DNA from: a bacterium
GTDB lineage: Bacteria; BMS3Abin14
NCBI GenBank assembly: GCA_020352595.1
Contig: CP070682.1
Span: 837,077-844,641 of the forward strand
Length of the DNA stretch: 7,565 nt
Direction of reading: 5' to 3'
Position numbers and translations under genes: made by a program. The notes below the pieces were generated by a model that saw nothing but the letters and a program-made list of their open reading frames with translations, made no database searches and was not told where the DNA came from. Below are positions 1 through 6,403 of the stretch, in pieces; within the stretch, counting starts at the first letter, position 1; each line of letters starts with the position of its first letter.

Positions 1-1335
1 GATGACGGGGGGCGTCTCCGTGACGTGACGGGTTGAGGAGAGGACGGAGGGGAGGATGTCGGGCAGGTTGACCGGCCTGAAGCGCAGAGCCAGTTTCCCG
101 GCCTCCACGCGGCCCGTGTCCAGGAGATCGTTGATGAGTCGGAGAAGGTCCTTGCCCTTGCGCAGGATCTGGCGGATGTACTCATCCTGTTCCTGGGTTA
201 GCTCACCCACCTGGGCTTCCGCCAGCAGTTCGGAGAATCCGATGATGGAGGTCAGGGGAGTTCTCAATTCGTGGGAGACCATGGAGACGAAGTCCGACTT
301 GGTCCGGTTGAGCGTTTCCAGTTCCATGTTGACCTTGCGCAGCTCCTCGATGGTCCTCTCGAGCTGTTCGTTCTTCTTCTCCAGGCGGCTGTAGAGCGAC
401 GCGTTCCTCAGGGCATTGGTGCTCGCCGCGGCGATGATGCGGGCCATGGTGATCTCCTCCTCCGTGAAGCTTCCGTTGGCGCGGGCCGCCCTCAGCAGCA
501 TGGCCCCGAGGATCTCCCCTCTGTAGGAGAGCGGGACGGCGATGATGGAGTTGAAACCCAGGGAGGTGATGGTCTTCTTCACTCCCTCCATGAGCGGGTC
601 GGTCTGGACGTCCTCCACGATCACCGGCTCTCCTGTCTTGAAGGCCTTGAGGATCTCCGGATACTTCATCAGGTCGATGTCAAGTTCACCCACATTGGGA
701 TCGTCGTGGGATACGAGCAGGCGCCCCCTGGGCAGGTCCGTCTCCGAGTCCCAGTTCCCTTCCACGGCTATGATGGAGCACCGGTCCCCCCGCAGGGCCG
801 TGGCTGTCCTGGTCACGAGGTTGAAAAGCACCTGTTTCAGTTCGAGGGAGGAGGTGGTCGTCTCGAGGACCTCGCACGCCAGCCTGAACTGGTCGGTGCG
901 CTCCAGCAGGTCCTGAAGCACGATCTTCCGCTGGAGGTTGACCTTGACCCTCGCCAGCACCTCGACAGGGGAAAAGGGCTTGGTGATATAGTCGGTAGCC
1001 CCTGATTTGAGGCCCTTGACGATGTCCTCGCGCTTCGTAAGGGCCGTGATCATGAGGATGGGGATGTCCGATCCCTGGGGTGTCTTGCGGATGGATCGGC
1101 AGACCTCGTATCCTGAGAGGCCCGGCAGGATGATGTCCAGGCAGATCAGATCCGGCATGGCGGATCTGGCGGCGTCAAGACCTCTCATCCCGTCGCTCTC
1201 TTCCCTGACCATGAAACCTTCGTTCCGGAATATGTTGGTCAGGATATTCCGTGAAACGGGATCGTCCTCGATAATGAGGATGTGGGGCGCTCTCCGCTTG
1301 CCGGGGGTCACATCAAAGGAACCTCGTCCTGGCAT
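1..1335 (-). CDS. REC-GAF-HisKA sensor histidine kinase (C-terminus outside the window)
   Basis: Cytoplasmic signalling kinase; 445 codons are visible and the frame is still open at base 1. Residues about 17-135 form a response-regulator receiver domain with acidic pocket E23/D24/D25, phospho-acceptor D67 (in CLDIILPG), T97 and K119 (ITKPF). Residues about 150-310 look like a GAF sensor domain, with an IIAVPL strand and a GEILGAMLL strand. A short coiled-coil linker (about 312-345) leads to a HisKA dimerisation/phosphotransfer domain with H355 in the motif SHELRTPL. The HATPase domain should follow past base 1. There is no transmembrane segment or signal peptide in the visible part, so it is probably soluble. 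The start is uncertain: ATG at 1335 has no obvious ribosome binding site. An in-frame GTG at 1311 follows an AGGACGAGG stretch, and another GTG lies at about 1359. The gene is divergent from gapA. The ligand and the phosphorelay partner are unknown. Confidence 0.93.
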   Translation of the reverse strand, partial: MPGRGSFDVTPGKRRAPHILIIEDDPVSRNILTNIFRNEGFMVREESDGMRGLDAARSAMPDLICLDIILPGLSGYEVCRSIRKTPQGSDIPILMITALTKREDIVKGLKSGATDYITKPFSPVEVLARVKVNLQRKIVLQDLLERTDQFRLACEVLETTTSSLELKQVLFNLVTRTATALRGDRCSIIAVEGNWDSETDLPRGRLLVSHDDPNVGELDIDLMKYPEILKAFKTGEPVIVEDVQTDPLMEGVKKTITSLGFNSIIAVPLSYRGEILGAMLLRAARANGSFTEEEITMARIIAAASTNALRNASLYSRLEKKNEQLERTIEELRKVNMELETLNRTKSDFVSMVSHELRTPLTSIIGFSELLAEAQVGELTQEQDEYIRQILRKGKDLLRLINDLLDTGRVEAGKLALRFRPVNLPDILPSVLSSTRHVTETPPVI

Positions 1336-1374
1336 AAAGTGGGAACTGACACTTTGCACTTTCGGCTCTGTCCT

Positions 1375-1403
1375 ACTATCCACCAAAAGGCTGAAATGGT
1401 CAA
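1375..1403 (-). promoter_or_regulatory. Candidate sigma70 promoter for the sensor kinase
   Basis: Reading the minus strand, TTGACC (1403-1398) is followed after 17 bp by GATAGT (1380-1375). These match 5/6 and 4/6 of the sigma70 consensus. Transcription would begin near 1368, about 33 nt before the ATG at 1335. The -10 match is modest, so this is tentative. Confidence 0.4.
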
Positions 1404-1428
1404 GGGCATCCCTTGAGGGAAAAATGGT

Positions 1429-1456
1429 TTGACTTGAGTCCCTCCGGGTTTATAAT
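1429..1456 (+). promoter_or_regulatory. Probable sigma70 promoter of gapA-pgk
   Basis: TTGACT at 1429-1434 (5/6 to consensus) and a perfect TATAAT at 1451-1456, separated by 16 bp. The predicted start is near 1462-1464, giving a leader of about 67 nt before gapA. It is one of the two best promoter matches in the window, as expected for a highly expressed glycolytic operon. Confidence 0.75.
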
Positions 1457-1464
1457 CGCAATTT

Positions 1465-1492
1465 TAAAGCGCTTTATGGGGCCTGAAGCGCT
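1465..1492 (+). promoter_or_regulatory. Palindrome at the gapA transcription start (candidate operator)
   Basis: TAAAGCGCTTTA at 1465-1476 is a perfect 12-bp palindrome immediately after the -10 box, at or just downstream of the predicted +1. Its core AGCGCT (1468-1473) recurs at 1487-1492, 19 bp further on, which is roughly two helical turns. This placement suits a repressor operator. No regulator is identified and the role is inferred. Confidence 0.35.
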
Positions 1493-1530
1493 GTCCCCGC
1501 CCTAAACACTCACGGAAAAGGAGGAGAACC

Positions 1531-2541
1531 ATGGCCGTCAAAGTGGCGATCAACGGATTTGGCCGTATCGGCAGGCTGGTAGTGCGAAGTGCGATGTCCG
1601 ACCCGGCCATTGAGTTTGTTGCCATCAATGATCTGACCGACGCGGCGACCCTCAACTACCTGTTCTGTCACGATTCGGTGCACGGGTGCCTTCCTCCGGG
1701 GAGCCACAGCGAGGCCGCGGGAGACTCCCTCCTCATCGGCGGCAGGCCGGTGAAGGTCCTTTCCGAGCGGGATCCGTCCAGGCTGCCATGGAAGGAGCTG
1801 GGCGTGGATGTGGTCCTGGAGTGCACCGGTCTTTTCCGCAAGAGGGAAGACGCGGCCCGGCACCTGGACGCGGGGGCCTCCCACGTGATCATTTCTGCTC
1901 CAGCCAAGAAGCCCGACATCACGGTGGTCATGGGTGTAAACCACGGCCAACTGGACCGGGAGAAGCACCGCGTCATTTCCAACGCGTCGTGCACAACCAA
2001 CTGCCTGGCTCCCGTCGCCATGGTCCTCGATGAGCATTTCGGCATCGTCCACGGGGTGATGACCACCGTCCATGCCTACACCAACGACCAGCGGATCCTC
2101 GACCAGCCCCATTCGGACCTGAGGCGGGCCAGGGCCGCCGCGCTGTCCATGATCCCCACGACTACGGGCGCCGCATCGGCGGTGGGCGAGGTTCTGCCCC
2201 AGCTCAAGGGAAAACTGGATGGTCTCGCCGTCAGGGTTCCCACCCCCAACGTGTCGCTGGTCGACCTGACGGTGGAGCTGGAAAAGGCCACCGATGAGGC
2301 TTCCCTCAACGCCCGGATGAAGAGGGCGTCCGAGGAAGGCCCCCTTGCCGGTTACCTGGCGTACATTGAGGAGCCCCTGGTTTCCGTGGATTTCAACGGA
2401 TGGGAAGCCTCCTCCATATTCGACGCGCCCCTGACCAAGGTGGTGGACGGGACCATGGCCAAGGTCCTCGCGTGGTACGACAACGAGTACGGGTACGCCT
2501 CGAGGCTGCGCGATCTCACCAAATACCTGTACGGAGTCTGA
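1531..2541 (+). CDS. gapA: Type I glyceraldehyde-3-phosphate dehydrogenase
   Basis: Cytoplasmic enzyme that oxidatively phosphorylates glyceraldehyde 3-phosphate to 1,3-bisphosphoglycerate with NAD(P)+ (EC 1.2.1.12 family). The 336-residue length is normal. An N-terminal Rossmann fold starts with NGFGRIGR (residues 8-15) and has D34 at the end of the second strand, a position that favours NAD. The catalytic Cys154 is in SNASCTTNC and His181 is in TTVHAYTNDQ. The C-terminal catalytic domain includes PTTTGAA and the closing WYDNEYGYASR. At the loop classically reading D-L-P in NAD-specific enzymes this protein has D191-Q192-P193, so Pro is kept and Leu is replaced by Gln. Cofactor preference is therefore probably but not certainly NAD. 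The start is supported by AAGGAGG at 1518-1524, 6 nt before the ATG. It is the first gene of an operon with pgk. Confidence 0.98.
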   Translation: MAVKVAINGFGRIGRLVVRSAMSDPAIEFVAINDLTDAATLNYLFCHDSVHGCLPPGSHSEAAGDSLLIGGRPVKVLSERDPSRLPWKELGVDVVLECTGLFRKREDAARHLDAGASHVIISAPAKKPDITVVMGVNHGQLDREKHRVISNASCTTNCLAPVAMVLDEHFGIVHGVMTTVHAYTNDQRILDQPHSDLRRARAAALSMIPTTTGAASAVGEVLPQLKGKLDGLAVRVPTPNVSLVDLTVELEKATDEASLNARMKRASEEGPLAGYLAYIEEPLVSVDFNGWEASSIFDAPLTKVVDGTMAKVLAWYDNEYGYASRLRDLTKYLYGV

Positions 2542-2543
2542 CA

Positions 2544-3734
2544 ATGAACCGGAAGAAGACTCTCGAGGATGTCCAGCTCAGGGGCAAGAGGGCCCTGGTG
2601 CGGGTGGATTTCAACGTTCCCCTGGACCCCAACGGCAACATCACCGACGACACGAGGATCCGGGCCACTCTCCCCACCATCAACCACATCCTCGACAATG
2701 GCGGCGGCGTCATCCTCATGAGCCACCTGGGAAGGCCCAAGGGCAAGCCGGACAAGGCCCTGAGCCTCGCGCCCGTGGCCCGAAGGCTCAGCCGGCTCCT
2801 GAAGCTGCCTGTGAGGTGGATGCCCGACTGCGTCGGGGAGGAGGTTCTCAAGGTCGCGAAGGAACTGAAGCCGGGCGAGGTGATCCTGCTTGAGAACCTC
2901 CGGTTTCACCCGGGGGAAAAGGACAACGAGGCGGCTTTCGTCCGGAGCCTGGCCGGCCTGGCCGACCTTTACGTGGATGACGCCTTCGCAACGGCCCACA
3001 GGGCTCACGCCTCGGTGGTCGGGGTCCCGGCCGTGCTCAAACCCGCCGTGGCCGGTTTCCTGGTTCAGAACGAGATCGAGTATTTCCACCGGGCCATGGA
3101 AGAGCCCGTGCGTCCCCTTGTGGCCATCCTCGGCGGCGCCAAGGTGTCGGACAAGATCAAGACCATCACCAGCCTCATGGACAGGGTGGACAAGATCATC
3201 ATCGGGGGAGGCATGGCCTTCACATTCCTCAAATCCATGGGGTACAGGGTGGGGCGTTCCCTCGTCGAGGACGACATGGTGGATCTGGCCACCAGCATCC
3301 TCCAGCAGGCCAGGTCCAGGGCCCTGCCCCTGTATCTGCCCGTGGACTGCGTCGCGGCCTCGGCCGTGGACGAAAAAACCAAGACGATGGTGGTCCCGAC
3401 ACAGGAGATCCCGGACGACCAGATGGGTCTGGATATCGGCCCTGCCAGCATCACCCTGTTCAAGGAGGTCATCGAAACGGCCCGTACCATCGTGTGGAAC
3501 GGCCCCATGGGCGTCTTCGAGCTGTCACCCTTCAGCCAGGGGACCTTCTCCATTGTTGACGCCCTGGCAAGGTCCAATGCCCTGACCATCCTCGGGGGAG
3601 GGGACACGGACGTGGCCGTCCACGCCACCGGCAACTCGGACAAGATCGATTACATCTCAACGGGCGGCGGGGCGTTTCTGATGCTGCTCGAGAAGGGAGA
3701 CCTCCCCGGCATCAGCGCCCTGGACGACGCGTGA
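2544..3734 (+). CDS. pgk: Phosphoglycerate kinase
   Basis: Cytoplasmic kinase that transfers the acyl phosphate of 1,3-bisphosphoglycerate to ADP, making ATP and 3-phosphoglycerate (EC 2.7.2.3). It has 396 residues, the usual length. The N-terminal substrate domain shows the family signature ALVRVDFNVP (17-26, with D22 and N24), R38, HLGRPKGKP (61-69), LENLRFHPGE with R120, and AHRAHAS with R153. The C-terminal nucleotide domain shows LGGAKVSDK (196-204), GGGMAFTFLK (221-230), GLDIGP (295-300), NGPMGVFE (319-326), GGGDT (351-355) and STGGGA (372-377). The ATG at 2544 is chosen because conservation begins there and CGGAG (2532-2536) lies 7 nt upstream, inside the end of gapA. The 2-bp gap to gapA indicates co-transcription and probably translational coupling. 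An in-frame ATG at 2400 would overlap gapA and is not credible. Confidence 0.98.
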   Translation: MNRKKTLEDVQLRGKRALVRVDFNVPLDPNGNITDDTRIRATLPTINHILDNGGGVILMSHLGRPKGKPDKALSLAPVARRLSRLLKLPVRWMPDCVGEEVLKVAKELKPGEVILLENLRFHPGEKDNEAAFVRSLAGLADLYVDDAFATAHRAHASVVGVPAVLKPAVAGFLVQNEIEYFHRAMEEPVRPLVAILGGAKVSDKIKTITSLMDRVDKIIIGGGMAFTFLKSMGYRVGRSLVEDDMVDLATSILQQARSRALPLYLPVDCVAASAVDEKTKTMVVPTQEIPDDQMGLDIGPASITLFKEVIETARTIVWNGPMGVFELSPFSQGTFSIVDALARSNALTILGGGDTDVAVHATGNSDKIDYISTGGGAFLMLLEKGDLPGISALDDA

Positions 3735-3743
3735 CGGCCTGAT

Positions 3744-3792
3744 GCCGGAAAGCCGGCGGTTTCGAGGGGAGCCACAGGACCCATTGTGGGTC
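3744..3792 (+). other. Small hairpins directly after pgk
   Basis: Two short perfect stems follow the pgk stop codon. GCCGG/CCGGC (3744-3748 with 3753-3757, loop AAAG) is followed by only three T residues. GACCCA/TGGGTC (3778-3783 with 3787-3792, loop TTG) has no T-tract. They could protect the mRNA 3' end or act as weak terminators. Neither is a convincing intrinsic terminator. Confidence 0.35.
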
Positions 3793-3814
3793 GCGGGCGG
3801 GGGCCGGATATCCT

Positions 3815-3991
3815 GGCAGGCTGCTGAAAAACCCCTGAAAAAGCAGCCTGAAAGGGCGACGCGGGGGTCCCGCCATGGCGGGACCCGGATCCGGGCTGCA
3901 AGAACAGGAAGGATCTGCGAGGGTTGCGCCGGGCCGCCCCGGGCAACCCGACGCTGAAAAAGTCCACAAGGGACTTTTTCAGCACCCTGCC
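3815..3991. repeat. Palindrome-rich repeat element with terminal inverted repeats (MITE/REP-like)
   Basis: A noncoding block of about 177 bp bounded by GGCAGGCTGCTGAAAAA (3815-3831) and, inverted at 3975-3991, GGCAGGGTGCTGAAAAA; 16 of 17 bases match. Inside are five stems or palindromes: CAGGCTGCT/AGCAGCCTG (3817-3825 with 3842-3850); a perfect 22-bp palindrome at 3865-3886; CCCGGATCCGGG (3884-3895); GGGTTGC/GCAACCC (3921-3927 with 3943-3949); and a 13-bp-stem hairpin (3953-3983). CTGAAAAA occurs three times directly (3824, 3835, 3954) and once inverted (3975-3982). No open frame in it looks like a protein and I find no clear target-site duplication. The overall form fits a small non-autonomous mobile or REP/BIME-type intergenic repeat. 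Calling it mobile is inference; the inverted ends and palindromes are directly visible. Confidence 0.65.
3953..3983. terminator. Strong hairpin, candidate bidirectional terminator
   Basis: GCTGAAAAAGTCC (3953-3965) pairs perfectly with GGACTTTTTCAGC (3971-3983) around the 5-nt loop ACAAG. Because the stem contains an A5 tract on the left and a T5 tract on the right, a GTCC/GGAC core followed by a U-run can form in either direction. It forms the right part of the repeat element and lies between pgk and the tpiA promoter, so it could end gapA-pgk transcription. The GC core is short (4 bp), so its efficiency is uncertain. Confidence 0.5.
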
Positions 3992-4038
3992 GGGGATCCC
4001 TCAGGGCAGGAAGTTAAACAGTCCGGAGGGTGGGTGCC

Positions 4039-4067
4039 TTGACATGTGAAGAGCCAGGTGGTATAGC
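4039..4067 (+). promoter_or_regulatory. Probable sigma70 promoter of tpiA
   Basis: A perfect TTGACA at 4039-4044 and TATAGC at 4062-4067 (4/6), with the ideal 17-bp spacer. The start would be near 4074, giving a leader of about 18 nt just long enough to hold the ribosome binding site. It sits downstream of the repeat element, which fits tpiA having its own transcript. Confidence 0.65.
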
Positions 4068-4091
4068 CCGCCTGCTCCACGGAGGGTCGCC

Positions 4092-4850
4092 ATGAAGAAA
4101 AGACCGTTCATCGTCGCGAACTGGAAGATGAACAAGACCATTTCCGAGTGCGTTGACTTCGTCGAGGAGTTCCTGCCCCTTGTCTCCATGGTCGAGGATG
4201 TGGACGTGGCCCTGGCTCCTCCCTTCACGTCCCTCACGGCCGTGGCCAGGGCGCTTGGGCCCGGCAGGGTGTCCCTGGCCGCCCAGAACATGCACTGGGA
4301 GGAATCAGGCGCTTTCACAGGAGAGATAAGCCCGGTCATGCTGCGCGACGCCGGCTGCGGCTACGTCATCATCGGTCATTCCGAGAGAAGGCAGTACTTT
4401 GGCGAAGGGGAAGGCGAGGTCTCGCGCAAGGTGGCTTCGGCCCTGCGGGAGGGCCTCGTTCCCATCCTGTGCGTGGGAGAGACCCTCGGGGAGAGGGAGT
4501 ACGGGAAGACATTCGAGGTCGTGGAGAGACAGCTTCGCGGAGCCCTGGACGGCATCGTGCTCGAGTCCGGCGCCGAGCTGGTCGTGGCCTACGAACCGGT
4601 TTGGGCCATAGGGACCGGGAAGACGGCCACCCCGGAGGAAGCCCAGGAAGTCCACCATTTTATAAGGGGGCTTCTGGCCAATATCTTCGGGTCGGAGTCC
4701 GCCGGGAACACCAGGATCCTGTACGGCGGGTCGGTCAAACCCGACAACGCCGCATCCCTCATGGGGATGGCCGATATCGACGGGGGTCTCGTCGGCGGTG
4801 CCAGCCTTCAGCCCGAGAGCTTCGCCAGGATCGTGAAGTTCAGGGGCTGA
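4092..4850 (+). CDS. tpiA: Triosephosphate isomerase
   Basis: Cytoplasmic TIM-barrel enzyme that interconverts dihydroxyacetone phosphate and glyceraldehyde 3-phosphate (EC 5.3.1.1), feeding the GapA step. It has 252 residues, typical for bacteria. Active-site residues are all present: N10 and K12 in ANWKMN, the electrophile H96 in IIGHSERR, and the catalytic base E168 in AYEPVWAIGTG, whose AIGTGKTA segment is the mobile loop 6. Phosphate-binding elements YGGSV (211-215) and GLVGGASL (232-239) are also intact. After YFGE the usual Thr/Asp-rich segment reads GEGEVSRK, a mild variation. The start is fixed by GGAGG at 4081-4085, 6 nt before the ATG, and by conservation from residue 6. It is separated from pgk by 357 bp, an unusually large gap for this operon, and followed by secG after 116 bp. 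Confidence 0.98.
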   Translation: MKKRPFIVANWKMNKTISECVDFVEEFLPLVSMVEDVDVALAPPFTSLTAVARALGPGRVSLAAQNMHWEESGAFTGEISPVMLRDAGCGYVIIGHSERRQYFGEGEGEVSRKVASALREGLVPILCVGETLGEREYGKTFEVVERQLRGALDGIVLESGAELVVAYEPVWAIGTGKTATPEEAQEVHHFIRGLLANIFGSESAGNTRILYGGSVKPDNAASLMGMADIDGGLVGGASLQPESFARIVKFRG

Positions 4851-4875
4851 CAACAGGCCGCGGAAAGGGTATAGT
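4847..4875 (+). promoter_or_regulatory. Candidate secG promoter overlapping the tpiA stop
   Basis: CTGACA (4847-4852) and TATAGT (4870-4875), each 5/6 to consensus, lie 17 bp apart. The -35 box overlaps the tpiA stop codon. Transcription would start near 4882, giving a leader of about 85 nt that contains a small stem CAGCC/GGCTG (4893-4897 with 4901-4905). This would let secG be expressed independently of tpiA. Confidence 0.45.
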
Positions 4876-4966
4876 CACGACTTTCAAAACGCCAGCCTCG
4901 GGCTGACGGCCGCGGGCGGCAAGGACGCGGCAACTCTCTACTTATTACTGGAGGTTGATACGACCC

Positions 4967-5326
4967 ATGTTGATCGTTCTTCTCAAGATCCTGCACATCG
5001 TCGTTGCCGTTTTTCTCATCCTCGTGGTGCTGCTGCAGACGGGGAAGGGGGCGGAGATGGGTGCGGCGTTCGGTGGATCGAGCCAGACGCTCTTCGGGGG
5101 CGGAGGCCCGGCGGGTTTCATGGCCAAGCTGACCACGGCGGCGGCCATCTGCTTCATGGTCACCTCGCTGAGCCTGGCTTACGTTTCGTCCATCAGGGCC
5201 ACCGGTGTCGGCGCCCCGGTGACTCAGTCTCCGGTACAGGCCCCATCCCAGGCGCCTGCCGTCCCCCAGGGCGGGGAATCGCTGCCCACCGCACCCTCCG
5301 AGGGAGCTGCCGCACAGAGCGGGTAA
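4967..5326 (+). CDS. secG: Protein-export membrane protein SecG
   Basis: Small inner-membrane subunit of the SecYEG translocon that assists SecA-driven protein export. It has 119 residues. Helix 1 spans about residues 3-23. The conserved cytoplasmic loop follows, with LLQTGKGAEMGAAFGG and a GSSQTLFGGGG stretch (22-47). Helix 2 spans about 54-73 and includes the typical VTSLSLAYVS. The tail (about 80-119) is a low-complexity Ala/Pro/Gln/Ser/Gly region, poorly conserved in this family. The ATG at 4967 is preferred although GGAGG (4950-4954) is 12 nt away, somewhat long. The in-frame TTG at 4955 directly abuts the binding site and cannot use it. It follows tpiA, an arrangement I recall from deltaproteobacteria, and converges on the LysM gene with only 12 bp between stop codons. 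Confidence 0.95.
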   Translation: MLIVLLKILHIVVAVFLILVVLLQTGKGAEMGAAFGGSSQTLFGGGGPAGFMAKLTTAAAICFMVTSLSLAYVSSIRATGVGAPVTQSPVQAPSQAPAVPQGGESLPTAPSEGAAAQSG

Positions 5327-5338
5327 GGGCAGGAGGGC

Positions 5339-6403
5339 TTATTCCACTGTGGTCACGGCCTTGGTCCCGAGGCCGATATCCCTGTCGCTCCTTATGATGT
5401 TGGCCACCGAGGTCTTCGGCCGTGCGACGATGACCTGAACTTCCCCGAAAACCTCAAGGGGTGGCTGCACGCCCTCGATCTTCTCCTTCTTTTCCACCAG
5501 GCTCAGAACATCGCCGGTCCTCAGCCCGTCCTCGGCGCCCAGGTCCAGAAAGACGATGTCCCCCTTGCCCAGGAGCTTCTTGCCTTCCGGGTTGACGAGA
5601 ATGTACCCTTCCAGACCCGCGATGTCCCCTGGTCCGGATTCCGGCAGCCAGGTCAGATAGTCGATGTGCTCGATGATGTGATCGCCTATCTTCGCCTCCC
5701 GGTAGACATCTCCAACAATGGCCGTCGAAAGTCCTTCCCTCGAGTCCACCACCGTGAGATCGCCCAGGACCTTGGCGAGATAGCCCATCTTCGCCCCCGT
5801 GACAGGGTGGGTCACTTTGTCGAAGACACGCACTATGGAATAGGGGCTTTTCGCCGTCAGCGCCGTGCGCTTGCCGGTCTTGATGTAGACCTTCATGCCG
5901 GGTCTGATGAGCATCCTCGGCTCCTCCGACGAGGTGAGGGTGCCGATGCCGATCTCCTCGTCCTCGATGATGAACCCGTAGGTGCTCAGGGCCATGATCA
6001 TCTTCTTCTTGATCTCCTCGGCTGCCGGTTCCGGCGGCGGTTCCGGTTTTGGTACGGCGGGAGGTGGCTCCGGCTTGACCTCAGCAACGGGTTCGGGAGG
6101 CGGGGGCGGCAGCGGTGGTTTCGCCTCCTGGACAGGGGGCGAAACCCTTGCCACGAGAGCGGGTATCAGGATCTCCTGTCCCGGATAGATGAGGTGAGGG
6201 TTTTCTATGACCCGGTTGACGTTCCATATCTGCGGCCACAGGAAGGGGTCGTAGAGATAGGATGTCGAGATGTCCCAGAGCGTGTCCCCTTTCTGTACTA
6301 TGTGCACGGTCTCCGCCTGCGCGGAAAGGGGCGATGTCAGAATGAGGAACACAGCGACAAGCGCTGCCACAGCCGCCGCCGGACCATAGCCGGTTCGTTT
6401 CAT
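5339..6403 (-). CDS. Secreted LysM-domain protein with proline-rich linker
   Basis: Predicted exported envelope protein of 354 residues. It begins with a signal peptide: positive MKR, a hydrophobic stretch at about 8-26 and likely cleavage after SAQA (residue 30). One LysM domain (about 33-80) follows, starting VHIVQKGDTLWDIS and containing DPFLWPQIW and LIYPGQEILIP. LysM domains bind peptidoglycan or similar glycans. Residues about 88-128 are a Pro/Glu/Lys/Val/Ala linker likely to span the periplasm or wall. The C-terminal region (about 130-354) is a mostly beta-predicted domain I cannot name; segments such as GDIVFLDLGAEDGLRTGDVL recur in similar LysM proteins. No enzymatic motif is visible, so a structural or cell-wall anchoring role is inferred. 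The ATG at 6403 is chosen for its AAGGAG 6 nt upstream and the signal peptide. The frame stays open upstream to 6640, but that stretch contains the promoter and leader. Confidence 0.9.
   Translation of the reverse strand: MKRTGYGPAAAVAALVAVFLILTSPLSAQAETVHIVQKGDTLWDISTSYLYDPFLWPQIWNVNRVIENPHLIYPGQEILIPALVARVSPPVQEAKPPLPPPPPEPVAEVKPEPPPAVPKPEPPPEPAAEEIKKKMIMALSTYGFIIEDEEIGIGTLTSSEEPRMLIRPGMKVYIKTGKRTALTAKSPYSIVRVFDKVTHPVTGAKMGYLAKVLGDLTVVDSREGLSTAIVGDVYREAKIGDHIIEHIDYLTWLPESGPGDIAGLEGYILVNPEGKKLLGKGDIVFLDLGAEDGLRTGDVLSLVEKKEKIEGVQPPLEVFGEVQVIVARPKTSVANIIRSDRDIGLGTKAVTTVE

Noticed and set aside
271..1432. Several plus-strand frames of 120-240 codons opposite the sensor kinase
   Set aside because: The minus strand encodes an unbroken REC-GAF-HisKA protein through this region, and the plus frames show no family features.
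2400..2543. In-frame 48-codon N-terminal extension of pgk
   Set aside because: It overlaps the conserved end of gapA in another frame, and PGK conservation and the ribosome binding site both point to 2544.
1510..2544. Long 344-codon open frame on the minus strand opposite gapA
   Set aside because: It lies antisense to a fully conserved GAPDH, and its translation shows no domain. It is a by-product of GC-rich codon use.
3742..3957. 71-codon plus-strand frame, and minus-strand frames over 3650-3985, in the pgk-tpiA gap
   Set aside because: They run through the palindromes, are Arg/Gly/Pro-rich without any domain, and have no convincing ribosome binding site.
3806..4000. Target-site duplication around the repeat element
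   Set aside because: The flanks GGATATCCT and GGGATCCCT look alike, but each is itself near-palindromic and they are not exact direct repeats, so a duplication cannot be claimed.
4955..4966. TTG start for secG at 4955
   Set aside because: It abuts GGAGG with no spacer, so it cannot use it; SecG similarity starts at the ATG at 4967.
5982..6188. Gly/Ser-rich plus-strand frame
   Set aside because: This is the antisense reading of the proline-rich linker of the LysM protein.
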